Shown: positions 8,667 to 16,984 of the stretch, piece after piece | Layout of the letters: each line of letters begins with the position of its first letter | Position numbering within the stretch: the stretch's first letter is position 1 | Assembly (NCBI RefSeq): GCF_005405485.1 | Contig: NZ_BJED01000008.1 | Coordinates: 62,001 to 126,000 of the forward strand | Direction of reading: 5' to 3' | Origin: Enterococcus hulanensis | GTDB taxonomy: Bacteria; Bacillota; Bacilli; Lactobacillales; Enterococcaceae | Length of the DNA stretch: 64,000 nucleotides | Program-made: the position numbers and the translations under genes | Notes under the pieces: generated by a model | What the model was told of the DNA's origin: nothing | The model's input: the letters and a program-made list of their open reading frames with translations, nothing else | Database searches by the model: none

Positions 8667-9248
8667 TTACCAGTTGAAGCCTTTAAATTCGCCAAAGTGA
8701 TGGGCATGACCTGAACAATTACCATGTGATCCACCAAATCCATGAGGCCCGTGTCCGTGATGAGGTCGTGGACCATCAAAACCCCTTCCGCCGCCAAAAA
8801 ATTCTTCGGAATCATCTTCTCCTAATTGATTTTTTAATGTGTCATTTATTTTTTCAACTAAGCGTGACCATTCTGCTTTTTCTTCTTCACTAAAATCCGC
8901 AAATAATTCTTCACCAAAGTCTGGCGTTTCAGAAATTTTTTCTGCTTCTTCTTTGCCAAGTTCCGTCAGACGAATAATCATGATACGACGATCTTCCTCG
9001 GATGCTTCTCGAGTGATAAATTCTTTGTCTTCAAGTTTTTGTAATAATTCTCCAACAGATTGCGGCCGCATTCCTAAAACAAAAGTTAAATCCTTTTGAC
9101 TGATTTCAGGATTCATTTTTAATAAGGCTAAAACGCGTCCTTGCCCTCGATGTGGTCCAAACCCTTGATTTTTTGCCATTTGACGATGGTAATAGCGACG
9201 TAAATTATGTTGCAGCTTCATAAATTGTTCATTCATTTGATTCTCCAT
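8667..9248 (-). CDS. MarR family transcriptional regulator with a Gly/His-rich C-terminal tail
   Basis: A 193-residue winged-helix regulator. The MarR core covers about residues 8-145: the recognition helix region is ISQKDLTFVLGMRPQSVGELLQKLE and the wing contains EDRRIM. The last ~40 residues are a low-complexity Gly/Pro/His tail (PRPHHGHGPHGF, then CSGHAHHFGEF) with about nine His and one Cys, not part of the usual MarR fold and suggestive of metal binding. AGGAGAGATC precedes ATG 9248. The promoter (9289-9317) carries palindromes in its spacer and just after the -10 box, so autorepression is very likely. It is followed by a terminator; no obvious target gene is next to it. Confidence 0.88.
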   Translation of the reverse strand: MENQMNEQFMKLQHNLRRYYHRQMAKNQGFGPHRGQGRVLALLKMNPEISQKDLTFVLGMRPQSVGELLQKLEDKEFITREASEEDRRIMIIRLTELGKEEAEKISETPDFGEELFADFSEEEKAEWSRLVEKINDTLKNQLGEDDSEEFFGGGRGFDGPRPHHGHGPHGFGGSHGNCSGHAHHFGEFKGFNW

Positions 9249-9270
9249 GATAGATCTCTCCTTTTTTGTT

Positions 9271-9280
9271 CAGGTACCTT
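9271..9280. promoter_or_regulatory. Operator half 1 of the marR promoter (CAGGTACCTT)
   Basis: A near-perfect palindrome lying between the -10 box and the start codon of the MarR gene. It repeats at 9295-9304 and, with one change, at 9337-9346. Confidence 0.65.
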
Positions 9281-9288
9281 ATATTTAT

Positions 9289-9317
9289 ATAATACAGGTA
9301 CCTGAAGATTAATCCAA
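9289..9317 (-). promoter_or_regulatory. Promoter of the marR-type gene
   Basis: On the minus strand TTGGAT (9312-9317) and TATTAT (9289-9294) are separated by exactly 17 bases. The spacer contains the palindrome CAGGTACCTG, so a bound repressor would cover the promoter. Confidence 0.7.
9295..9304. promoter_or_regulatory. Operator 2 of the marR promoter (CAGGTACCTG)
   Basis: A perfect 10-base palindrome inside the -35/-10 spacer, centred 24 bases from operator 1. Placement in the spacer is the classic position for a repressor site. Confidence 0.65.
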
Positions 9318-9336
9318 GTCTTTCACACTAATTATT

Positions 9337-9346
9337 CAGGTGCCTT
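9337..9346. promoter_or_regulatory. Possible third operator (CAGGTGCCTT)
   Basis: One base away from operator 1 and located 20 bases upstream of the -35 box. It may extend repressor binding; it could also be chance. Confidence 0.4.
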
Positions 9347-9426
9347 AACATTTTTTTTAAATTTCATCATCTACGATACTCTCATTGATGATATATCTAT
9401 ACACAATTTTCAACCTCATTGAGGTT

Positions 9427-9464
9427 AAAAAAAGACAAGCACCCATTTAAGCAGGATGCTTGTC
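9427..9464 (-). terminator. Intrinsic terminator of the gene at 9475-9927
   Basis: A GACAAGCA stem with its complement, then a T-run on the minus strand, ten bases after the stop codon. Confidence 0.8.
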
Positions 9465-9474
9465 AATTAATCAA

Positions 9475-9927
9475 TTAAAATTGTTCTCCATAAACGTCAT
9501 CAACATTTTGGTTTGGATCAATGACGATATATAAACTCTTGGTCTTTTCTGAAACTTTTGTCGATTGATAGACATTATCTAAGCCTTCGTTATCTTTGTC
9601 CTTGTAAGGGAAGTAGACTGAATCAGGATGTCCCGCACGGTAAATTATTTCCATGCGTTCGATGTCTTCGAACTTGCGTGCCCGTTCGAACATACCAAGC
9701 TCTAATCCGCCTAAATTGATATCCGTCGTTTGAACATGATCGCCCTCTTGATAAATCTCAATCTTGAAGCCGGCACATGGATGTATTTCTACAAACTCAC
9801 TGCCATGAATTCTTCCAAAACTTGTCGTAATTTGTTTAATCCACAAATCGCCAATGTAACGACGATCGATTGTCCATGTTTCGCCATTACGAAAATAGAA
9901 TTTTAACGCTGTCATTTCTCTTGCCAT
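9475..9927 (-). CDS. Conserved-looking hypothetical protein, 150 residues
   Basis: I do not recognise this family. The protein is soluble, mixed alpha/beta in composition, with no signal peptide, no membrane segment and no cysteine cluster (one Cys near residue 52). The sequence reads as a compact beta-rich domain (repeated patterns such as FYFRNGETWTID and GFKIEIYQEGDHV) with an acidic C-terminus. GAGGAG precedes ATG 9927 at proper spacing. It is a one-gene unit with its own terminator. Codon use and base composition look like the neighbours, so there is no sign of recent transfer. Confidence 0.7.
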   Translation of the reverse strand: MAREMTALKFYFRNGETWTIDRRYIGDLWIKQITTSFGRIHGSEFVEIHPCAGFKIEIYQEGDHVQTTDINLGGLELGMFERARKFEDIERMEIIYRAGHPDSVYFPYKDKDNEGLDNVYQSTKVSEKTKSLYIVIDPNQNVDDVYGEQF

Positions 9928-9999
9928 TCTGCATTCTCCTCACTACTGATCTAAATTCAAGTTTAGCATACCTTGAGTAAACGGTCACATGTTGTGCTC

Positions 10000-10362
10000 T
10001 TACTTCAATTTTTTTAGAAAAGCTGCAGTTTCGACGATCACTCTTTGATGAAAAGCTTCACCAATTAATTGCTCCTTATCAAAGGCTTTGATGGAAAAAG
10101 AAATTTTATTCTTAACCACCTCTTCGATTTGCGCTTCGATTTTTACCTCTGAGCCCACGGCTGTTGGAGCCAAATGCTTCAATTCCATCTTGAAACCAAC
10201 ACTGGTGTGCTCGGCGGAAAGCTCGGGTGCGATTAAAAGTTTCGCACAATTCTCCATCATCGCAACTAATGCTGGTGTAGCCAAAACTTCTAAATCACCA
10301 GATCCCATTTGCAAGGCTGTTTGATTCTCCGTTACTCGATATAGTTTTGTTAATCTTTTCAT
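10000..10362 (-). CDS. Hotdog-fold thioesterase, fluoroacetyl-CoA-thioesterase-like (FlK-type)
   Basis: A 120-residue single hotdog domain. The Thr-Glu-His trio of FlK-type enzymes can be traced: Thr in ATPALVAMMEN, Glu in the same helix, and His in ELKHLAPTAVG. Such proteins hydrolyse acyl-CoA esters or act as binding proteins; the natural substrate here is not known. Its ATG overlaps the stop of cca (ATGA), so it is translated as the last member of a mazG-cca-thioesterase operon. Confidence 0.8.
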   Translation of the reverse strand: MKRLTKLYRVTENQTALQMGSGDLEVLATPALVAMMENCAKLLIAPELSAEHTSVGFKMELKHLAPTAVGSEVKIEAQIEEVVKNKISFSIKAFDKEQLIGEAFHQRVIVETAAFLKKLK

Positions 10363-11576
10363 GACATCTCCTTTTCCAGAAAAATCGCTGCGAAGCTTAA
10401 TAATGCTTGCTTCTCATTTTTCAATTTTCCTTCGACTACTTCTTGTTCTAAAGCATTTAACGTCATACTGATCCATGATCCCCGAGGATAATCAAAATGA
10501 TCCATGACTTCGTTGCCCTTCACTGCCAATTCTTTCAAAGATTTAATCGGTAGATATTGATAAAGCAGCCGGATCTTTGCTAAATTCGGTTCACGATCGA
10601 AATAGTAAAGCAAGTATTCAACTGAAAGTGCTAGCTCTCTGCCCAACTGATATAAAGTCCAGTTATCCCATTCGTATTTAAGGCGAAATTGCAGTGCAGG
10701 CACCATTTCGGTAACTTCGCGAATCAATTGATTCGAACATTTCCACTCCTTCATAAAATGACGAATATTCGTAATATTCATATCCAACATCGTCATTAAT
10801 AACGTCCAGGCCTGTCGTTCAGTAGGAATCGCCGGCCCGCGAAGTTCTGAGAAGTTTAACAACGCTTCACCGTAATTCCTTAAACCAGGGCAATAAACGT
10901 AGCATTCAGATTCCACAAAGGAACACAGCCCTGCCTCACGAAAAGAACCCATCATCAATTTAACAAACTCCACATTGATCCGTTCTACAGAAATTTTTGC
11001 TAATAAAGAATGATATTCTTGGATTGCCTCAAAGGTATCCGGCTCTAAAGTAAAACCTAGATGACTGACAAATCGCAGCGCCCGCATCATCCGTAGGGCA
11101 TCCTCATGAAAACGTTCGTAAGGATTCCCCACCGCTCGCAATACTTTATTTCGCAGATCGTCTAAGCCGTCAAAAAGATCGATCACAGTACCGTCAATCC
11201 CGACCGCTAAAGCATTAATCGTAAAGTCGCGTCGTTTCAAATCCTCTTTAAGGGAGCGGACGAATTCTACATGGTCAGGTCGACGATAGTCTTGATAAGT
11301 CGACTCTGTTCGAAAAGTCGTGACTTCATATGTCGCCTCTTTTGTGATTACCATTACAGTTCCATGATCGATCCCTACATCGATTGTGCGATGGAACAGT
11401 TCCTTCACCTCTGCCGGAAAAGCACTTGTTGCAATATCTACATCGTGAATCGGCTTATTTAAAAGAATATCGCGGACACTGCCGCCAACATAGTAGGCTT
11501 CATAACCCGCGCTCTGTAGTTTGCGTAAGATCGGCATCGCACCTTGAAACTCGAGCGGAAAAGCTTCTAATTTCAT
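10359..11576 (-). CDS. cca: CCA tRNA nucleotidyltransferase
   Basis: A 405-residue class II CCA-adding enzyme that builds or repairs the 3' CCA end of tRNA. The head domain shows GGSVRDILL and the metal-binding DVDIATSA block; RRDFTINALAV and the DPYERFHEDALRMMRALRF-like block (here beginning GNPYERFHED) follow, then the helical body and tail. It overlaps mazG upstream and the thioesterase downstream by four bases each (ATGA both times), so the three genes are translationally coupled. Confidence 0.95.
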   Translation of the reverse strand: MKLEAFPLEFQGAMPILRKLQSAGYEAYYVGGSVRDILLNKPIHDVDIATSAFPAEVKELFHRTIDVGIDHGTVMVITKEATYEVTTFRTESTYQDYRRPDHVEFVRSLKEDLKRRDFTINALAVGIDGTVIDLFDGLDDLRNKVLRAVGNPYERFHEDALRMMRALRFVSHLGFTLEPDTFEAIQEYHSLLAKISVERINVEFVKLMMGSFREAGLCSFVESECYVYCPGLRNYGEALLNFSELRGPAIPTERQAWTLLMTMLDMNITNIRHFMKEWKCSNQLIREVTEMVPALQFRLKYEWDNWTLYQLGRELALSVEYLLYYFDREPNLAKIRLLYQYLPIKSLKELAVKGNEVMDHFDYPRGSWISMTLNALEQEVVEGKLKNEKQALLSFAAIFLEKEMS

Positions 11577-11923
11577 TTAATATCACCTTCTGTCAGACCA
11601 TCTTTACGCTCAAATCGAAAGCGATCACGTTGATTAAACTTCTCCATATTATGGTTAAAGACTTCTGTCAAATCAATTCCTAGTGAATTTGCCATGATAA
11701 TCGTAACAAATAAAACATCTCCCAATTCTTCTTCAACCGAATTTGGTTTTTCTGAAGCTTTTTTTGCTTTTTCACCATAATAATGGTTGACCTCCCGAGC
11801 CAACTCACCGACCTCTTCTGTTAAACGGGCCATTTGTCCTAATGGAGAAAAATAACCAGTTTTGAATTGTTGTATATAATCATCAACTTCTTGTTGCATG
11901 ATTTTCATTGTCTTTTCATTCAT
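11573..11923 (-). CDS. MazG-like nucleotide pyrophosphohydrolase
   Basis: A 116-residue all-alpha NTP pyrophosphatase of the MazG/YpjD kind, which clears non-canonical nucleoside triphosphates. The metal-binding acidic motif is seen as TEEVGELAREVN (about residues 35-46) and EEELGDVLFVTI (about 63-74). It is the first gene of a coupled operon with cca and the thioesterase; B. subtilis also has a MazG-like gene near cca. Confidence 0.88.
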   Translation of the reverse strand: MNEKTMKIMQQEVDDYIQQFKTGYFSPLGQMARLTEEVGELAREVNHYYGEKAKKASEKPNSVEEELGDVLFVTIIMANSLGIDLTEVFNHNMEKFNQRDRFRFERKDGLTEGDIK

Positions 11924-12093
11924 TAAACCACCTCAAACCTATCTTATCAAAAAACAGATTTGTTTCCTATCATGTTGTTGTAAGTAACTGAAATTCATGC
12001 TATGTTGGTTGAGGACTAATTTTTGACTTGATCAATATCAATCCAAATTTTCTATTTTACTCGTTTCATTCAATTAAAATCAGGAGGTGTCGT

Positions 12094-12984
12094 ATGGAAA
12101 CGACTATGTCTACACGGATCAGAGAAATTCTTTTTATTGTGGTAGGTACAGCCATATATGCATTTGGTCTAGTTTATTTGAATATTGCGAATCACTTAGC
12201 AGAGGGCGGCGTTACCGGTATCACTTTGATCATTCGAGCGCTTTTTGGCATCGATCCTGCCTATACAACCTTGATCATTAATATCCCATTGATTTTAATC
12301 GGTGGAAAAATTTTGGGTAAACGATCATTTTATTATACAATTTTGGGTACGGTCTGTTTGTCTGTTTTTTTATGGATCTGGCAGCGGATTCCTTTACAGA
12401 TCAATTTGGATCACGATTTATTCATCGTTTCTATCTTAGCAGGTTTATTTGCAGGGTTCGGCAGCGGACTGGTTTATCGAAATGGTGGGACGACTGGCGG
12501 GGCAGATGTTATCGCGCGGATTTTAGAACAAAAATTCGGCTTCACGATGGGAAAGTCATTACTAGTATTTGACATCATCGTTTTACTTTGCTCACTGACT
12601 TATTTGGATTTGAAACGCATGATGTATACACTGATTGTGTCGTTTGTATTTAGTAAAGTAGTTGACATGCTCTCTTCTGGCGGATATGCTGCCAAAGGTG
12701 TGATGATCATCTCCAATGAAAGTAACGTGATCGCGGAGTTATTGATGGCTCATCTAGAACGCGGCGTTACCTATCTTCATGGGGAAGGCGGCTTCTCCTC
12801 AGATATGAAGCGCATCGTCTATATCGTCGTTTCACAGCAAGAAATCAATGAAGTAAAAAAACTTATTCATTCAGTTGATGAAAAAGCTTTTATTCTAATC
12901 AGCAATGTCCATGACGTAGAAGGTGAAGGCTTTACCTACTTAAAACCGCAGCGACGAAGATTTACTTTAAAACGAAGTAATTAA
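12094..12984 (+). CDS. YitT family integral membrane protein with C-terminal DUF2179 domain
   Basis: A 296-residue membrane protein with five or six membrane spans in residues ~12-205, including the conserved GLVYRNGGTTGGADVIA loop, and a cytoplasmic DUF2179 domain (about 215-285) that in related proteins resembles a small ligand-binding module. Start at ATG 12094 because a perfect AGGAGGT lies before it; the same frame is open further upstream but without a ribosome site. Function of the family is not settled. One of the few plus-strand genes, and it shares a bidirectional terminator with ypiB. Confidence 0.88.
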   Translation: METTMSTRIREILFIVVGTAIYAFGLVYLNIANHLAEGGVTGITLIIRALFGIDPAYTTLIINIPLILIGGKILGKRSFYYTILGTVCLSVFLWIWQRIPLQINLDHDLFIVSILAGLFAGFGSGLVYRNGGTTGGADVIARILEQKFGFTMGKSLLVFDIIVLLCSLTYLDLKRMMYTLIVSFVFSKVVDMLSSGGYAAKGVMIISNESNVIAELLMAHLERGVTYLHGEGGFSSDMKRIVYIVVSQQEINEVKKLIHSVDEKAFILISNVHDVEGEGFTYLKPQRRRFTLKRSN

Positions 12985-13026
12985 AAAAATACCGCAGACA
13001 ATTTTTTGATTGTCTGCGGTATTTTT
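12984..13026. terminator. Bidirectional terminator between yitT-type gene and ypiB/reoY
   Basis: A long stem AATACCGCAGACAAT with its perfect complement and a short T-rich loop, flanked by A-run on the left and T-run on the right, so it serves both converging genes. Confidence 0.88.
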
Positions 13027-13570
13027 ATTCGTGTAAAGATAATTTAAGTCTGTTCAATTCATCTGACAAAATTAGGAAAGCCTCTTTGTCACCATCTTCT
13101 AAGGCCATATCAATCTGCTTCTTCAATAAATCTACTTGCGCTTCCTGTTCCTGAAACTTCAAATAGTTTTCGACCTCTGTCACAATTTCCTCACTGACAT
13201 TATCATTCCATGAAAGCGCGGGATTGTCTTCAAGAACTGATAAATACTGGGCGTTCTGCCAAGAATTGGGAAAAACACATTCCAAGTATAAAGGCTGTTG
13301 CCAATGCAGACGAATCTCATGAAAAATTTGATCACTGTTAGAAAACTGATGGCCTTCAATCGAAAACACCATTGGCTCCTCACGTTGAGTAATATCTCGA
13401 AAAACCAATCCTCGTTTTGTTTCTAGCGCTTGTTCTACGATGTGGACATTTCGCAAGATTGCTTCATGATTAATCAAGTAATTTAAAATCCAAATTACTT
13501 CGCGTCGTTGAAAACTCACATTATTAATCAACCACACGAGAAATTCACGTTTTTCACCTACATCGATCAT
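13025..13570 (-). CDS. reoY: YpiB/ReoY family protein (UPF0302), ClpCP-linked regulator
   Basis: A 181-residue protein matching the YpiB/UPF0302 family, with the typical KREFLVWLINNVSFQRREV start and an acidic C-terminal helix. In Listeria the homologue ReoY helps ClpCP degrade MurA and so tunes peptidoglycan synthesis; the same role here is inferred from the family. ATG 13570 follows AGAGGTG at good spacing, better than GTG 13579. It lies 13 bases after the TPR gene and is the last gene of the aroB-like/ypiA/ypiB unit, the same order as the end of the B. subtilis aro operon (aroE-ypiA-ypiB). Confidence 0.88.
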   Translation of the reverse strand: MIDVGEKREFLVWLINNVSFQRREVIWILNYLINHEAILRNVHIVEQALETKRGLVFRDITQREEPMVFSIEGHQFSNSDQIFHEIRLHWQQPLYLECVFPNSWQNAQYLSVLEDNPALSWNDNVSEEIVTEVENYLKFQEQEAQVDLLKKQIDMALEDGDKEAFLILSDELNRLKLSLHE

Positions 13571-13583
13571 TTCTCTCACCTCT

Positions 13584-14831
13584 CTACTCTTCTAGTAATG
13601 ACTGTACTTCTAAATCACCCGGTTCTAATTGTAAGTAGTTCGTCAAAACAGCTCGTGCCGGTTCTAATTGACCATCTTCTCGTAAAAAGATTCCATATGC
13701 TTTCAAAAAGTCTGGTTCATGAGCCAAGTCTTCGTAAGCCTGCTTGTAATAAGTACGTGCGGCATCGAAGTCTTCCAGTTCATTATAGGCCTGAGCCAGA
13801 TTCCATGCGGCGTAAGGATTATCTTCTTCATCCATCTGACTAATCATTTCGATCGCTTTATCAGGCTGCTCTTCATTGAGATAAAGATTACTTAACGTCA
13901 ACAACGTTTCATCCGTTTTATCTCCTGTTTCTAATGCTTGTAACAACAATTCTTCAGCCTTCTTGCTATCACGTAAACGATACGCGATTTCAGAAGCCAT
14001 ATGCAGTAGTTCCACTTGATAAGGGTTTTCCTTGACGCCCTCTTCAGCAGCAACCAAAGCTTCCTCCAGCAATTCTTCTTCTTTCAAACTATCGGCCAAA
14101 TAGTAATAGCCGCTTTGATATTGCGGATCAATCGTAATCAACTCCTGTAAATAATTGATTGCTTTTTGATGATCGTGCAATTGGTAATACGTAAAGCCTA
14201 ATTGGAACAACCGATCAGATGTATGCTCTTTTTCTAAAGCTCGCTCTAAAAATGGGATCGCTTCTTCAAAACCGCCCATCATACTATAAGCCGATCCAAT
14301 GCGCTCATCAATAGAGATATTCGCGATTTCATCGATCCCTTGTTTCTGAAGCTGACCGTAATCATTAATCGCTTCTCCTAATTGATTAGCAGAAAAATGT
14401 AATTCCGCCAAAGCAAAGGTGATCAACGGTTCTTCTGGCGCAATTGTTTTAGCCTGCAGCAGCTTCGCTTCGCTGACTTCCGGAATGCCTAAAACCTGAT
14501 ATAAGTCAGCTGTCACTAACAAACTTTCTAAGTAATTCTCACTTTCAGGTTTGATTTTTTCTAAGTACTCAAACGCGTCATCAATAAGATCATCTTCGAT
14601 AGCAATCTCGGCTAAAGAAAGATAAAAAACATCCTCTTCAGGAAAATCCTTCAACAATTTTTCTAAAGCACGTTTGGCTTCTTCTATGAAACCTAGCGCC
14701 TGCAGCTCTTCAGCCAAGCTTGCTAAAATCTCTGGATCATCCTTTTTCAATGCCGCTTCAAACAACAAATTTGCTTCTGTTAAATTTTCATCCTTCAATG
14801 CTGCGAGCATTTTTTCACTATAACTTGACAT
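13584..14831 (-). CDS. ypiA: Tetratricopeptide-repeat protein, YpiA-like
   Basis: A 415-residue acidic cytoplasmic protein made almost entirely of about eleven TPR units, recognisable by repeated Ala/Leu/Tyr patterns such as AINYLQELITIDPQYQSGYY and AARTYYKQAYEDL. TPR proteins are interaction scaffolds; no enzymatic part is present. Its ATG directly follows the TAG stop of the aroB-like gene (TAGATG), with the ribosome site inside that gene, so the two are translationally coupled. Position next to reoY is conserved with Bacillus ypiA-ypiB. Confidence 0.88.
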   Translation of the reverse strand: MSSYSEKMLAALKDENLTEANLLFEAALKKDDPEILASLAEELQALGFIEEAKRALEKLLKDFPEEDVFYLSLAEIAIEDDLIDDAFEYLEKIKPESENYLESLLVTADLYQVLGIPEVSEAKLLQAKTIAPEEPLITFALAELHFSANQLGEAINDYGQLQKQGIDEIANISIDERIGSAYSMMGGFEEAIPFLERALEKEHTSDRLFQLGFTYYQLHDHQKAINYLQELITIDPQYQSGYYYLADSLKEEELLEEALVAAEEGVKENPYQVELLHMASEIAYRLRDSKKAEELLLQALETGDKTDETLLTLSNLYLNEEQPDKAIEMISQMDEEDNPYAAWNLAQAYNELEDFDAARTYYKQAYEDLAHEPDFLKAYGIFLREDGQLEPARAVLTNYLQLEPGDLEVQSLLEE

Positions 14832-15884
14832 CTATTCTCCCCTGATCTCTGTAACTATTTTTTGATACGCTTCAAATGTTCGAAGCAATTCTTTTTCAGT
14901 CGGAATTTTGTTCATGCCGACCTCGCCGACTTGGACTAACCCAGCCAATGGTTTCTCCTGCGCTAAAGCAATCACCTGCTGACCATAATCAGCCAAAGAG
15001 ATTCCTTCAGGCATCATGATTGGAAATCCTAATCGCACCAACCATATCATAAAATTTTTGAAATTGAAATGAAGATCGCTTGCTGTCACGTTCCACGCTA
15101 ACTCAAATAACAAGCCAAACATCGTCTTCATACTGTTCGACAACAGTGAACCATTCTCTGTTTGGAAAAAAGCTTTTTCAAAGGTTTTCCCAAACCTGCG
15201 CAGCTGTCGGCTGTTTTCTTGGTAATAATTGATCAAAGTCTCACTAAAAGCCGAAAAAGAATGCTGCAATAGAGCTTCACGCGTTGGAAAGTTCACGTAT
15301 AAACTTTGTAGAAATGGATAGTCACAGACGATCCCACAACGAATCAACGTTAAAAGATCGACCATTTTCCCCGTTTTTTGCTGATCTGCTAAAGTATGAT
15401 CAAACAAGATACTTTTCGGTGCTTCCTCAATCTCCATCACTGTCATTAACGTTTTATCTGAAACAATTTGGTCTACAAAAGATAAGCTTTGCGCAAACGA
15501 TCGCAATGAAACAGGTAAGAAGCACAACTCTGCTTGAAAATTCGCAACATGGTGCGTGAATCCCAGCAGTTCAATGACTCCTTCGTTGCCGATCCCCATA
15601 AAAATAGTTTCGTTCTGTCGACTGAAGCGATCAAGAAAGCTGATCAATTCTTGAAAATTTTCCATCGTGTTGCAATAACGGTTATTCGGCGTGATAAACC
15701 ATTCATGCGTGCTGCTTTTAGGAATAAATTGCCGCAGCTTCTCCGCGTACAAATCATAATAGCGCTGATTGCCGCAAAAAAGTATCTGTTTGTTCTTTAG
15801 ATCTTTTTTACGCATCATTGAAGCGACCGTTTCTCCATAAATAATTAGCGTCTCATTTTGTTTATTTCGATACGTTACTTCCAT
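14832..15884 (-). CDS. 3-dehydroquinate synthase (AroB)-like protein lacking catalytic residues
   Basis: A 350-residue protein that can be aligned by eye with AroB along its whole length (AroB is about 350-360). The segment TIFMGIGNEGVIELLGF sits where AroB has its NAD-binding GGGxxGD strand, SLRSFAQSL where AroB has PTTLLAQVDSS, TLIRCGIVCDYPFL where AroB has EVIKYGLI, and RRFGKTFEKAFF where AroB has LNxGHTFGHAIE. The zinc ligands are gone: the Glu is Thr179, both His of GHTFGH are Lys, and the HGE motif is replaced near residues 247-253. The NAD motif is also changed. So the fold is probably kept but dehydroquinate synthase activity is not expected. It is the first gene of a coupled operon with ypiA and reoY. 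Homology to AroB is my reading from patterns; the loss of activity is inference. Confidence 0.7.
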   Translation of the reverse strand: MEVTYRNKQNETLIIYGETVASMMRKKDLKNKQILFCGNQRYYDLYAEKLRQFIPKSSTHEWFITPNNRYCNTMENFQELISFLDRFSRQNETIFMGIGNEGVIELLGFTHHVANFQAELCFLPVSLRSFAQSLSFVDQIVSDKTLMTVMEIEEAPKSILFDHTLADQQKTGKMVDLLTLIRCGIVCDYPFLQSLYVNFPTREALLQHSFSAFSETLINYYQENSRQLRRFGKTFEKAFFQTENGSLLSNSMKTMFGLLFELAWNVTASDLHFNFKNFMIWLVRLGFPIMMPEGISLADYGQQVIALAQEKPLAGLVQVGEVGMNKIPTEKELLRTFEAYQKIVTEIRGE

Positions 15885-15916
15885 CCGATCACCCCGTTTT
15901 CTTTATTTTATACTAC

Positions 15917-15947
15917 AAAAAAACCTCCCGCAACAAATCTGCGAAAG
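15917..15947 (-). terminator. Intrinsic terminator downstream of the EF-hand protein gene
   Basis: The minus strand reads CCTTTCGCA, a short loop, TGCGGGAGG and seven T. It lies about 100 bases after the EF-hand gene and just ahead of the aroB-like gene. Confidence 0.7.
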
Positions 15948-16047
15948 GCTTTCGGATATTTCAGCTCTATTATTATAAGAATAAAAAAGAATCCGGATTA
16001 TTAGAAATTCTTATTTGTAAATTTCACACTATTTAAAGCTCATATGA

Positions 16048-16767
16048 TCATTGACCCTGTTGTATATTTTGTTGACCCTGAATTGGCGTTCCTTCTTGAT
16101 TTGAAGGAGCCTGCTGAGTATTTGATTGACTTGGCTGTACGCCTTGCTGATTTTCCTGAGGCGTTTGTTGCTGAATATTCTGCTCCTGCTGCGGTGTTTC
16201 CTGCTGCTGATAATTTTGCTCAGGCTGTTGTTGATAGTTTTGCTGCGGCTGTTGGTATTGCTGTTGATTCCCTTGATTTGCCTTTTTTTCTACTTCCGAA
16301 AGTTCTTCAAAGGTCAACAATCCGTCACCATTCAAATCGGATGGTGAATAGCCCTCCTTGATGACCCGTTCACCATTTGTCAGAACACGCAAAACTGTGA
16401 CCTGCTCGCCCCAAGGTGTGGTTAATACTTGCCCAACACTGGATGTATCGACAGTACTCGATGCGTCCGTTGGCATAGTAGAGACCGATGTCGAATCATT
16501 CAAGCTTATTTCTCTTTTTGGAACAATCTCCTCATCAGTAGATCCGTAGAAATACAATCCTACCAACACAAGAATCAACAATAAAGGAACCGATACTAGT
16601 AATATTATAAAGTTGCGACGTTTCCTTTTCTTATCTTCTCGCTCCAGCAGTGCATCCGCCTCTAAAAAAGCTTTTCGCCATTTAGGATCATTTTGTCTTT
16701 GTGCCAGAAAATCATATGAATGCCAAGAATCGTTTTTTTCAACATAAAAAAGTCGTTCCTTTGACAT
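16048..16767 (-). CDS. Single-pass membrane protein with one EF-hand loop and a Gln-rich tail
   Basis: A 239-residue protein in three parts: a charged cytoplasmic N-terminus (residues 1-51, ending in a KKRKRRN stop-transfer cluster), one membrane span (about 52-74), and an outside region. The outside part holds a short domain with a canonical 12-residue calcium loop DLNGDGLLTFEE (144-155), followed by about 80 residues of Gln/Pro/Asn low complexity. GAGGGTG precedes ATG 16767. I do not know a named family for the whole. Calcium binding is a prediction from the loop; a cell-surface or wall-associated role is inference. The Gln tail may vary in length between strains because of its CAA/CAG repeats. 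Confidence 0.75.
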   Translation of the reverse strand: MSKERLFYVEKNDSWHSYDFLAQRQNDPKWRKAFLEADALLEREDKKRKRRNFIILLVSVPLLLILVLVGLYFYGSTDEEIVPKREISLNDSTSVSTMPTDASSTVDTSSVGQVLTTPWGEQVTVLRVLTNGERVIKEGYSPSDLNGDGLLTFEELSEVEKKANQGNQQQYQQPQQNYQQQPEQNYQQQETPQQEQNIQQQTPQENQQGVQPSQSNTQQAPSNQEGTPIQGQQNIQQGQ

Positions 16768-16984
16768 CGCTTCACCCTCTTTCTCCCTTTTCCATTTATT
16801 TCGTCAATAAGCAGTATATCATTTTCTGTAGACTCAGTAAGCTGCTCCAACAAAAAAAGTGAAATTCTCTACTTCATTTTATCCTATGAAAAGCCTTTCG
16901 TAAAATAAAAAATAAGTTACAAATTGGGTGAAATAACGATATCCTGTAGAAATTAGTATCATTTAAATCAAATTTCATTTTAAA

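Noticed and set aside
12028-12093. Longer N-terminus for the YitT-type protein
   Set aside because: No ribosome site, whereas ATG 12094 directly follows AGGAGGT.
16044-16361. Plus-strand frames opposite the EF-hand protein
   Set aside because: Caused by the low-complexity Gln codons read in reverse; no ribosome site.
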